DNA of 10,997 nucleotides from JBHIBD01 sp046758865 (GTDB taxonomy: Bacteria; Planctomycetota; Brocadiia; Brocadiales; Bathyanammoxibiaceae). Position numbers and translations under genes: made by a program. The stretch's first letter is position 1; the number at the start of each line of letters is the position of its first letter. Where the stretch lies: NCBI GenBank assembly GCA_046758865.1, contig JBHIBD010000068.1:1-10997 (forward strand), in the 5' to 3' direction. A model generated the notes under the pieces. That model worked only from the letters and a program-made list of their open reading frames with translations, ran no database searches and was not told the DNA's origin. Below, piece after piece: positions 1 through 6,581 of this stretch.

Positions 1-101
1 ATGTATTGGAGGCTGTCCCTGCGGTTCACCTCCGTGGTAAATGTGGCCGTCTCCACAGCGGCCCTTACGTCCAGTCTAATATCTTCTATTGCATCAGGCA
101 T
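1..101 (-). CDS. N-terminal fragment of an unrecognised protein (start only, runs off the left edge)
   Basis: An ATG at 99-101 opens a frame that stays open for 33 codons to the window edge. A ribosome-binding site GAGGAG lies 7 bases upstream and overlaps the stop codon of the preceding 286-aa gene, which leaves only 11 bases between the genes and indicates translational linkage. The visible protein begins MPDAIEDIRLDVRAAVETAT and is mostly acidic and probably helical. Its IEDIRLDVRAA segment resembles the LEDLKSDVRAQ repeats of the Kelch-like protein and the LRTEVRAG repeats of the 286-aa protein, so it may belong to the same surface or tail module. Too little is present to name a function. 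Confidence 0.7.
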   Translation of the reverse strand, partial: MPDAIEDIRLDVRAAVETATFTTEVNRRDSLQY

Positions 102-112
102 CTGACAGCTCC

Positions 113-973
113 TCAGCTCATAATATGTATCTTAACCAATACCGTTTCGGGTTTTTTGCGTCTGAACTCTCCAAAGATAGCCCTGCCAAACGGGGCAGAG
201 CCGTAGACCACGCTGCGAAGGAACTCCAGCCTTAGCCCAACGAAGACCAGGCCAACTGACGCCGCGGAGGTGGGCATGGAGAGCTTAAAGTCCAGCGTCT
301 TTTTGTTATTGGCCCACATCGGGCCGATACTAAACTCCGTTCCTGTAGTAAGCGGGGTATACCCGGACTGGTCCGATGTCTTTACTTCCAGGTATCCGTT
401 GTCCACCGCTTCCTGCCCAAGCCGATTGTCCCCACCCAGCGCAAAGGCCGAGAGCCTTACATCATCCGCCGGCTCGGCTATTTGAAGTCTGGAGAACCAG
501 AGGTCGAGGCTGAACGTCCTCTCGGTGCCCTTCTGGTACCAGTTCACGGGTATTACCAGCGCCTCGTGGTCTGTTTTGCCGGTGCGGTAGAGCTCCAGCC
601 TCTCCTCGCCCAGCCGCCTCCTGGACGGGTCAAATGTGGTGGTGAAGCTGAGTCGCAGGGGTCTCATGGCCTTTGCGTCCGTCCTCAGGAGCCACTCCTG
701 TGGGAGCCCAGTCTCGAAGCCGAAGTCAAAGGTTCTGGCGGCTGAGGTGTGGCCCCTAAGCATCCAGTCCCCGCCAAGGCCCGTCTCAAAGACGAACTCA
801 TAGATGCGTCCAGCCTTTACATTGGAGAGAAGTCCGTCTAGTGAGGTCTCCGGCAGCCGGGCACCTATGTCCGTATCAAGTGACCACTCCGGGGCCAGCC
901 CTGTTGAGAACGAAAATTCCCATGCGCTGCCTGCCCTTACCTCAGTCCTTAATTTTTCTTCTGCGATGAACAT
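113..973 (-). CDS. Repeat-containing structural-type protein, 286 aa, function unknown
   Basis: I do not recognise a named family. The first 100 or so residues are a tandem repeat with a unit of about 24 residues: L-x-T-[DE]-[VI]-[RK]-A, a short linker, then [WYF]-[ED]-F-x-F-x-T-G-L-x-x-[ED]-W. Full units start near residues 8, 48 and 72. A shortened 16-residue unit lies between the first and second full units, and a diverged unit follows near 96. Residues from about 105 to 286 are rich in alternating hydrophobic and polar residues, as in a beta-sandwich (for example KKTLDFKLSMP and GLVFVGLRLEF). There is no signal peptide or membrane segment. The gene overlaps the end of the phosphatase gene by 25 bases and is followed after 11 bases by the next gene. 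The context suggests a tail or adhesin component, which is inference. ATG at 971-973 is preceded by a weak GGAG about 11 bases upstream. Confidence 0.85.
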   Translation of the reverse strand: MFIAEEKLRTEVRAGSAWEFSFSTGLAPEWSLDTDIGARLPETSLDGLLSNVKAGRIYEFVFETGLGGDWMLRGHTSAARTFDFGFETGLPQEWLLRTDAKAMRPLRLSFTTTFDPSRRRLGEERLELYRTGKTDHEALVIPVNWYQKGTERTFSLDLWFSRLQIAEPADDVRLSAFALGGDNRLGQEAVDNGYLEVKTSDQSGYTPLTTGTEFSIGPMWANNKKTLDFKLSMPTSAASVGLVFVGLRLEFLRSVVYGSAPFGRAIFGEFRRKKPETVLVKIHIMS

Positions 974-1344
974 TTAATAATAGACTCCACTATCAGTGGG
1001 TGAGGATTCGCTATAGGGTGCCTCGACTTTATTAGCTCCATGGCCTCATCAATACCCATACCCTCCTTGGATACCAGGTAGGCAGTAATCGCCCCGGCGC
1101 TCCTGGAAATCCCTGCATCGCAGGCAACACACACCCGCTCCCCCTTGGCTAACCAACCTGAGATTGTATCTGCGGCAAACCGCACTGTCTCACACGGCCA
1201 GGGGACGGCGTCGTCAATGGCCACACGGACATGCTCCCTGTTCAGGGGCATAAGGCTCAGGAGAAGCACCCTATACTCGTCTTCTGGAAGGTTCCTGGCC
1301 ACAAGGCGTCCGGTAATATATAGATTGGGGATTATCTCATTCAT
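949..1344 (-). CDS. Dual-specificity (cysteine-based) protein phosphatase, 131 aa
   Basis: This is a compact member of the cysteine phosphatase superfamily. It begins with the family-typical IIPNLYITG strand and carries the P-loop signature Cys-x5-Arg as CDAGISRSAG, with nucleophile Cys75 and Arg81 followed by Ser82. The residue before Cys75 is Ala where most members have His-Cys. Asp44 and Asp45 in the loop VAIDDAVPWP are the likely general acid. At 131 residues it is about the size of a bare catalytic domain. It is expected to hydrolyse phosphotyrosine, or phosphoserine and phosphothreonine; the substrate could also be a non-protein phosphate. It has no signal peptide and should be cytosolic. 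It sits between the pseudo-subtilase and the 286-aa repeat gene and overlaps the latter by 25 bases. The ribosome-binding site is weak, and a 132-base gap upstream may hold its own promoter. Confidence 0.88.
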   Translation of the reverse strand: MNEIIPNLYITGRLVARNLPEDEYRVLLLSLMPLNREHVRVAIDDAVPWPCETVRFAADTISGWLAKGERVCVACDAGISRSAGAITAYLVSKEGMGIDEAMELIKSRHPIANPHPLIVESIIKCSSQKKN

Positions 1345-1367
1345 AGTAATCCATGATTCTGTGTAAC

Positions 1368-1376
1368 GTTATACCA
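1368..1376 (-). promoter_or_regulatory. Possible extended -10 promoter for the phosphatase gene
   Basis: On the minus strand this reads TGGTATAAC, five of six matches to TATAAT with the TGn extension. It would start transcription about 15-20 bases before the phosphatase ATG. No convincing -35 box is seen. The surrounding 132-base gap is the most AT-rich intergenic stretch in the left half. It is otherwise featureless to my eye. Confidence 0.25.
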
Positions 1377-1476
1377 TGATTGCCCTGTTGTTTATCCTCA
1401 CTATATTATTTAAGGCCTAAGCTGTTTTGTGCGAAAAAGTTTCTTCTTAAGATGCGTCACGACGTGCCTTGCATGC

Positions 1477-2916
1477 CTACCCCAGCATCCGCTCATAGAC
1501 AAGCCCAGGTTTCCCTGCCAGGTCCCAGGCCTCTATCTCAACGTTCACGGTCTCCTCATAACCCCATCCGTCCGAGGCAGACGGCCGCCTTACCTCTATA
1601 TCATAGCCGTGTCGGTTGCCCGTGAAGGAGAACCCAGGGTCACCGTACTTATATACCTCCCCATTTATCTTAACCCTAACTGCGCTAATATCAATGCCTG
1701 ATGTGTCACTCTTCAGTGTAAATTTTATCGGGTTGTTGATGGGGACATTAGTCTCTCCGTTCCTGGGAGAGGGGTACTTTGTTATATATGGAATTGGGTC
1801 AACCGGCACGGTGACCCTGGGCGATATGTTGGCGAGGGTCGTTACCCTTGCTATGTCGCCCAGTCCATCCGCGCCTATCCCAAGCTCTTCCCGCTGCCCT
1901 TCTACATCACTGGGGGCCACAGACTTGGGAGGGGCCGCCAGAAGTGCATTAACAAGCCCGTGTCCGTATATCTTTTGATTTATCACATCGCCGAGGCCCT
2001 CGCTACTTAGTTTAGTAGCTGTATCTCTGAGCCGCTGCCTGATATCTGCAACCGTAACGGCCCAACCACCGGCGATGACAAGTGCAGCTACCCCCGCAAC
2101 AATTGCGGCTGCCACGTGAGTGCCTGCATCAAATGTGTCGCTGTCTACACCGTAAGTTGAACCCACACCTGAATCCCAGGTCCTGGGAGTGTTCCCGCCA
2201 GGGGCTACTAATTCAGTGCTACCATCCCTTGCGTGGTAGAGCCGATAGGTTAGCGTCTTCTGGATTTCCTTGTCCCATATTCTCCTCCAGTGGTCAGGTC
2301 TATCAGTCCCGTGCTCTATTTCTGCTGCACCTATTACTTTTGGATGCCTGGCAGGGAAGAGAGCTGAAGCGATGAAGCTAGGCCAGTCCTTGTCAACACC
2401 GGTCCAAGAGGCATAGGTACTCCCCACGGGTGCTACAGTGACGATACCAGCCTGATAGGCCCTGTCCAGTGCGTCACTCAAGGCCTGACTATTGCTAAAG
2501 GAGCCAACTTCGATACAAAGCACCTCGATTTGGTTTTCCACGGCCCAGTTCACGGCGGCCACCATGCGGTCCCAGTTTGAAAGCCCCTCGGCATCTGCTA
2601 TTCTTAAGTCGTATAGGTGCGCTTCTGGTGCAACGCCGAGGATGCCTGTGCCTAATGGGCCACCACCTGCAATGAGGCCAGCAGCAAATGTGGCAAAGCG
2701 ATGATTGCTGGCAGGGTCTCCACTTATGTCTGAGAGGGCAGTATCATTTACGAAGTCCCAACCACCTTTTATTTGGTTTTTGTAGGCTATATGGGGCATA
2801 ATACCGTTTGAGAGGATGCCAATTCGGACGCCGGTACCTTTGTTGTACTGGTGCACTAAATCGGCGCCAATGCGCTGAATGGCACCTTTATTCAGACTAA
2901 CGGCTTGTGTAGGCAT
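1477..2916 (-). CDS. Subtilisin-fold (S8) pseudo-protease with C-terminal Ig-like domain, 479 aa
   Basis: Residues 1 to about 330 follow the peptidase S8 order: TGVRIGILSNGI (the Asp strand), FATFAAGLIAGG (the His helix), GILGVAPEAHLYDLRI, AVNWAVENQIEVLCIEVGS, GIVTVAPVGS (the oxyanion strand), FDAGTHVAAAIVAGVAALV (the Ser helix) and YGHGLVNALLAA. At the catalytic positions, however, Ser36 replaces Asp, Phe74 replaces His, Ser166 replaces the oxyanion Asn and His267 replaces Ser. Hydrolysis by the normal mechanism is therefore not expected. A binding or structural role is more likely. Residues 381-479 form an Ig-like domain starting YPSPRNGETNVP and ending WDLAGKPGL, closely resembling the C-terminus of the adjacent Kelch protein. 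There is no signal peptide or propeptide. The start codon overlaps the Kelch stop as TAATG, so the two are translationally coupled and probably act together. The frame is intact, which argues against simple decay. Confidence 0.9.
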   Translation of the reverse strand: MPTQAVSLNKGAIQRIGADLVHQYNKGTGVRIGILSNGIMPHIAYKNQIKGGWDFVNDTALSDISGDPASNHRFATFAAGLIAGGGPLGTGILGVAPEAHLYDLRIADAEGLSNWDRMVAAVNWAVENQIEVLCIEVGSFSNSQALSDALDRAYQAGIVTVAPVGSTYASWTGVDKDWPSFIASALFPARHPKVIGAAEIEHGTDRPDHWRRIWDKEIQKTLTYRLYHARDGSTELVAPGGNTPRTWDSGVGSTYGVDSDTFDAGTHVAAAIVAGVAALVIAGGWAVTVADIRQRLRDTATKLSSEGLGDVINQKIYGHGLVNALLAAPPKSVAPSDVEGQREELGIGADGLGDIARVTTLANISPRVTVPVDPIPYITKYPSPRNGETNVPINNPIKFTLKSDTSGIDISAVRVKINGEVYKYGDPGFSFTGNRHGYDIEVRRPSASDGWGYEETVNVEIEAWDLAGKPGLVYERMLG

Positions 2917-4439
2917 TATTTTGCTGCCAGTCCAGGATTGCCTGCAAGGTCAAGGGCAAATACCTTAACCTCAATAGGACGATTGTGTTCGAAATCCGTA
3001 GCAGGGTCTATCGTTATCGTTGCCTCACGTTTATTCACCGACAAGGTATAGCTAAATTCGGCATCACCCTTTTTGTACCGCGTGGTAGTGCCGGTCTGTG
3101 TGTCAGTAACATCCACCCACACGGAATCAATGTCCACACCCCAGCCGTCATCCCTGATGACAATCGTGATGTTGGTGTTGACCGGCACCCCTGTTTGTCC
3201 TGGGGCGGGGCTTGGGTAATTGAATACATACGGCCCCTGGGCATCTCTGGTCTTGAGTTCACACCTGAGACCATCGGAGACTAGATTGGAGGTGGCGATA
3301 TCAGTCCTGAAATCCTCCAGTGCCTGGGCGTGGCCGTCTAGAAGGGTCTTAAGGTCCTCAAAGCCCCAGACATTTCCGCTGAGTTCGGCCCTCAGGTCCT
3401 CCAGGGCGGTATAGGCCTGCGCCCGGACGTCGGACTTGAGGTCTTCTAAAGACCAGCCGACGGCCTCAAGAGCCGCCTTAAGGTCCTCAAGCCCTACGAG
3501 CCACTGGGCGTCGAGGAATGACTGCAAATCCTCCAGGGCGTCGTACGTTGGTGGGTCGGCGGCGGTATATTCGTAATTTGTATCATAATAACTACCGACG
3601 TACTTATAACCACCAAAGGCATAGGTGTAATAGGTTCCGAGGGCAGCACTTCCCATCCATTGTCTGTTGCCGGGCATATTGGCCTTGGCAGCCCAACTAT
3701 CACCGCTGGGGTCGTACTCTCTAGTGTAGTCAATTGTCCCTCTGAGGTCAGGCCCAGCTCCACCACCAGTACTTCCACCACCATAAACGTAACCTTTATT
3801 AGAGACCTGGCCATTTCCAGAACCTGCACGGCCGACATCAGTATTCGTTTTGTTGGTCCAAGAATCTCCGGACTGGTCGTACTCTTTGGTTTCTGGCGTG
3901 AAATATGGACTTGCTGCAATACCTGTAAACCCCTGGCAAACAATTAACTTGTCAGAACCAGGCTCAAATACTGATTGATATCTGGTATGATCGAAATCAC
4001 TAGAAGTTTTGGAGGTCCAAGAGTCGCCAGATTGACTGTATTCTCTAGTGTTGTTTGATTGAAAATAATACGCCTTGTCTGCCCCAATTGTCCCTGCACA
4101 GGTTTCAGAAGCCGAGGCAGGTACTACTGTTTTAGAACTCCAACTGTTGCCCGACTTCGAATATTCATAATTGTTATTACTTGGGGGATAACCTCCGAAG
4201 TAATACAACTTGTCAGTGCCTATGGATGTAGTCGCCCCCCACCGCCTTGCCGCGGTCATGACGGTCTTACTGGTCCAACTATCTCCAGACTGGGAGTATT
4301 CCTCGTTCCTATCGAGTTCACTTCCATTATAACCTGCAACGGCGTAGGCTGTATCTGTCCCTATTGCGGATTGCCCTCCGCCACCAAGGTATCTACTTCC
4401 CCCCGGCATCGCAGTCTTTGTAGTCCATGTATCAGCCAT
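2916..4439 (-). CDS. Kelch-type beta-propeller with LED-repeat stalk and Ig-like domain, 507 aa
   Basis: Residues 1 to 300 hold six Kelch-like blades, each marked by a (Y)-x-x-x-[GA]-[DN]-[ST]-W-[TSA]-x-K signature (for example YSQSGDSWTSKT) and most by a GTDKLYYFGGY-type strand. This predicts a six-bladed propeller closed by the terminal strand NYEYTAADPP. Residues 301-401 are repeats of 14 to 16 residues beginning [LF]-E-D-[LF], a likely stalk. Residues 402-507 are an Ig-like domain shared with the next gene. Propellers on repeat stalks usually bind ligands, so a receptor-binding or adhesin part is plausible, but this is inference. I choose ATG at 4439 because AGGAG lies 6 bases upstream; the GTG at 4442 would be only 3 bases from it. 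There is no signal peptide. The propeller DNA is distinctly AT-richer than the stalk DNA. Confidence 0.88.
   Translation of the reverse strand: MADTWTTKTAMPGGSRYLGGGGQSAIGTDTAYAVAGYNGSELDRNEEYSQSGDSWTSKTVMTAARRWGATTSIGTDKLYYFGGYPPSNNNYEYSKSGNSWSSKTVVPASASETCAGTIGADKAYYFQSNNTREYSQSGDSWTSKTSSDFDHTRYQSVFEPGSDKLIVCQGFTGIAASPYFTPETKEYDQSGDSWTNKTNTDVGRAGSGNGQVSNKGYVYGGGSTGGGAGPDLRGTIDYTREYDPSGDSWAAKANMPGNRQWMGSAALGTYYTYAFGGYKYVGSYYDTNYEYTAADPPTYDALEDLQSFLDAQWLVGLEDLKAALEAVGWSLEDLKSDVRAQAYTALEDLRAELSGNVWGFEDLKTLLDGHAQALEDFRTDIATSNLVSDGLRCELKTRDAQGPYVFNYPSPAPGQTGVPVNTNITIVIRDDGWGVDIDSVWVDVTDTQTGTTTRYKKGDAEFSYTLSVNKREATITIDPATDFEHNRPIEVKVFALDLAGNPGLAAK
3237..3539 (-). repeat. Tandem LED repeats inside the Kelch-like gene
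   Basis: Six copies of [LF]-E-D-[LF]-[KRQ] recur every 14 to 16 residues (ALEDLQSF, GLEDLKAA, SLEDLKSD, ALEDLRAE, GFEDLKTL, ALEDFRTD), followed by a diverged LRCELKTRDAQ copy that leads into the Ig-like domain. The codons differ between copies (GAGGACCTT, GAAGACCTC, GAGGATTTC), so the repeat is old at DNA level and maintained at protein level. It may form a helical or beta-repeat spacer. Confidence 0.8.
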
Positions 4440-4494
4440 CACTATCTCCTATTCAGTAGGCTGGTGTAGTAGGCAGCGTATAGAAGAGAAACTC

Positions 4495-5169
4495 CTATTC
4501 CTTACCCACCACCGCTTGCCTATTATCTTCCAGTTGCTTTACTCTTTCCTGTAGAGATTCAATAAGCCTTTCCTTTTCGGCCTCGGGTATCTGGGGCAGG
4601 TTATCGCTTCTCTTGCCCTGGATAAACCTGCGAAGATACTCGCCCTGCCAGTACTCTGGCTCGGCCTGCTCGTAACTGCCGGGGAATTTCCTCAGCGGCC
4701 CTAGGCGGTCCATCTCCTCCTTAAAATGCCTTACCTCCCGCATGGTCTCACCGATGGCCTTTCTTATATTCACCAGGCTCCACTTCCTCATACCCATCTC
4801 AAGCCTCGCCTTCTCGGTGGAGAGCTCCAGGCGTTCACGCTCAAACTGGTCATTCACCACATTATCCAGCTTGTAGCTGTATTCCCGGACATTCACCTCC
4901 TCGGTCTCTATTTCCAGCGCCGTCTTGCGGTACTGATAGTGCATGTCGAGGAGGCTATGGTATCGGGTGTGTATCTCCTGCAGACATTGCCTGTGGGCCC
5001 TGTCGGTTGAGCTTTTTTCGAACTGCCCGATAATAAAATTTCTTATCTGATACTGAGAATGGCCGAGAGGGAGGCTTTCAAAAAATTTCTCCACCTCATC
5101 CAGAAGCTGCCTGTTTCGACCCTTGATCAGGAACAGTGGGTCGGATTTTTTAGTGAGTGTTTCCTTCAT
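4495..5169 (-). CDS. Charged coiled-coil protein, 224 aa, function unknown
   Basis: I recognise no family. The protein is highly charged with long predicted helices. The centre (about residues 55-150) alternates Glu, Arg, Lys and Leu in heptad-like fashion (for example RERLELSTEKARLEM), and residues 195-224 form a second coil (EKERLIESLQERVKQLE). There is no signal peptide or membrane segment. The start ATG at 5167-5169 has AGGGG 7 bases upstream. It precedes the Kelch-like gene by 52 bases. In phage clusters, short coiled-coil proteins just upstream of tail-fibre genes are often assembly factors or connectors, but nothing in this sequence proves such a role. The gene has its own 5' untranslated stretch, which carries a dispersed palindrome pair. 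Confidence 0.75.
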   Translation of the reverse strand: MKETLTKKSDPLFLIKGRNRQLLDEVEKFFESLPLGHSQYQIRNFIIGQFEKSSTDRAHRQCLQEIHTRYHSLLDMHYQYRKTALEIETEEVNVREYSYKLDNVVNDQFERERLELSTEKARLEMGMRKWSLVNIRKAIGETMREVRHFKEEMDRLGPLRKFPGSYEQAEPEYWQGEYLRRFIQGKRSDNLPQIPEAEKERLIESLQERVKQLEDNRQAVVGKE

Positions 5170-5268
5170 ATATCTACCCCTATCCCGTTGTTAAAAATTA
5201 CTGGTCTACTTATTCTCCCCTTCCCTAACCCCGTGCCATAGGCGGATTCGTCCTCCAAACTAATTGGC

Positions 5269-5329
5269 GGGTGCCGCAGGGTTTTAACCCTGCGGAATAT
5301 GTGCCCAGGGCTAAAGCCCTGGGTTACCC
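5269..5329. repeat. Dispersed double-hairpin repeat (GCAGGG/CAGGGCT type), copy 1
   Basis: Two perfect hairpins stand side by side. 5274-5295 pairs CCGCAGGGTT with AACCCTGCGG around a TT loop, and 5304-5323 reads CCCAGGGCTAAAGCCCTGGG. An outer GGGT/ACCC pair encloses both. The same two palindromes recur at 7966-8040 in the opposite relative order. There is no T-tract, so it does not look like an intrinsic terminator. It fills the gap between the 141-aa and 224-aa genes. Confidence 0.85.
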
Positions 5330-5339
5330 ATGAAATTTT

Positions 5340-5765
5340 TTAATCCGGGCTTATGCCCCTCCTCCAGCCCCAGGTCTCTGAGCCAAGATACTCCTTGCCG
5401 CGCGGGTGGACCCGGACGTTGACGTCTCCTACCAGGGGGAAACCGTCATCAGACTTCTGGAAGGCCGTAAGCTTATAGACCACCACCTTATCGTCCTCAA
5501 TATTGCGGCGAGAGCCCATCAGATAGATATCCGTAACATACGGCCTCCCACCCATGTGCTGCACACACTCTATCATGTGGTTATACTCCTGGTAGTCCTG
5601 GAGCACTATCTGGTCGCCGTACGGGTTCGTGTATGCCAGTCTCTCAATGGGTTTATCCGGAAGGTTGTTCCAGCCCGTGTCCAGGGAGCCCAGGGGTGCC
5701 CCCTCTACCACCTCCCCGTCCTGGAAGGTGACCACAAACCGCATCAGTTCTGCTTGGGGTTTCAT
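5340..5765 (-). CDS. Unrecognised protein, 141 aa
   Basis: The start is set by AAGGAG five bases before the ATG at 5763-5765. A longer reading frame extends upstream, but its extra 18 codons are translated from a dispersed hairpin repeat and are rejected. The protein begins MKPQAELMRFVVTFQDGEVV and contains many short beta-type segments (FVVTFQDGEVVEG, QIVLQDY, VTDIYLMGSRR, DKVVVYKLTAF, VGDVNVRVHPRG) and no signal peptide, membrane span or recognisable catalytic motif. A soluble small beta-barrel or sandwich fits best. It lies between the 218-aa and 224-aa unknowns in the same transcription direction and is probably cotranscribed with them. Function unknown. Confidence 0.75.
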   Translation of the reverse strand: MKPQAELMRFVVTFQDGEVVEGAPLGSLDTGWNNLPDKPIERLAYTNPYGDQIVLQDYQEYNHMIECVQHMGGRPYVTDIYLMGSRRNIEDDKVVVYKLTAFQKSDDGFPLVGDVNVRVHPRGKEYLGSETWGWRRGISPD

Positions 5766-5791
5766 GTCGCTCCTTTCTTCTTTATTCCGTT

Positions 5792-5819
5792 GTAGGGGCA
5801 CGCTGTGGCGTGCCCCCAC
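5792..5819. repeat. GTAGGGGC-type dispersed palindrome, copy A
   Basis: GTAGGGGCACGC pairs with GCGTGCCCCCAC around a TGTG loop, a 12-bp stem with one mismatch. It sits between the stop of the 218-aa gene and the ribosome-binding site of the 141-aa gene. Related elements with the same ends occur at 9099-9137 and 10423-10497. No T-tract follows. Confidence 0.85.
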
Positions 5820-5823
5820 CCTG

Positions 5824-6480
5824 TTAGGAATAGGAGAATCTCAGGGTGCACAGCGGGTTTTCAGAAAATGGGCTTGCCGTGGCAGGCATCCTGACTGCCA
5901 GGTTGCAGTACAGGTCTGCACCGCCCGAGGGGATGTTGGCTGAGGACAGCTCTATACGGTTGTCAGAGCCGGAACCCGCCAGCCTGGGGGCCCCTCCCGC
6001 CCAGTCGCTTGAGCCTGGGCTTGAGTAGGTGGTGGCAGAACCGTAGATGTAAGAGCTGCCGGCCGTGCCAGAGCCTAACACCTGGCTGTTGAAGCTATTG
6101 TGGTTGTCGTCGTCCCAGAACTCCAGAAATGCCTTGGATTGTGTTTGGCCCGCTATGTGGACACAGAAGACATACCTGTTGTCACCGCCTTGCTGTTTGC
6201 CCTGGTTGGTGCCTGCAAGGGGTACCTGGTCTATGATGGAGCCATCGTCTAAAAAGGTCTTGTCTATCTCCACCGAGCCAGAGGTAGGGATGATGATCGT
6301 GTCACGTGTGCCACTGGCGTCCCCATCATTTGCACCGGAGCCGGTCCATACCAGGGTGAACGCTGAGGCCCCCGTACCTGTGGTAATGGGTTTATAATTA
6401 CTGTCCGACCCGGAGCCGGCGGTTTTTGCCACGTTATTCGTGGTATGGTTGTAGAACCAATAAACATCTGGTTTGGCCAT
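5824..6480 (-). CDS. Gly/Ser/Thr-rich beta protein, 218 aa, possibly structural
   Basis: I recognise no family. The protein is rich in Gly, Ser, Thr and Asn, with repeated SGSG and GSGTAGSS stretches and short beta segments (FTLVWTGSG, RDTIIIPTSG, RYVFCVHIAG, FLEFWDDD, CNLAVRMPAT). This composition is common in virion or surface structural proteins. The C-terminus LCTLRFSYS, ending in alternating aromatic residues, resembles the final strand of many phage structural proteins, but this is a weak clue. There is no signal peptide. ATG at 6478-6480 has a strong GGAGGA 8 bases upstream. A 101-base gap separates it from the methyltransferase, with only a poor promoter-like TTGACG in it. The strong translation signal would fit an abundant product, which is inference. 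Confidence 0.8.
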   Translation of the reverse strand: MAKPDVYWFYNHTTNNVAKTAGSGSDSNYKPITTGTGASAFTLVWTGSGANDGDASGTRDTIIIPTSGSVEIDKTFLDDGSIIDQVPLAGTNQGKQQGGDNRYVFCVHIAGQTQSKAFLEFWDDDNHNSFNSQVLGSGTAGSSYIYGSATTYSSPGSSDWAGGAPRLAGSGSDNRIELSSANIPSGGADLYCNLAVRMPATASPFSENPLCTLRFSYS

Positions 6481-6581
6481 CTTGAAAATCCTCCAAATTT
6501 TTTTGATGAAAAATGCCTGCTAAAACTTCTACGATCCTCGTCAATGGTTACCGATTGTGAAAGTGCAGCGTGCGGACAAGC

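Noticed and set aside
1461..1488. GCATGC-centred sequence after the pseudo-subtilase stop as another dispersed palindrome or a terminator
   Set aside because: The pairing is short, there is no T-tract directly after it, and no second copy occurs in the window.
3237..3539. LED repeats considered as a DNA tandem array or CRISPR-like locus
   Set aside because: The periodicity is at protein level with varied codons and no constant spacers, inside an intact gene.
5766..5819. Upstream extension of the 141-aa gene by 18 codons
   Set aside because: The extra residues come from the GTAGGGGC palindrome, while an AAGGAG at proper distance marks the ATG at 5763-5765.
6546..6556. GGTTACCGATT shared with 9231-9241 as a possible common operator
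   Set aside because: Matches of 11 bases are expected by chance in 11 kb, and the flanks differ.
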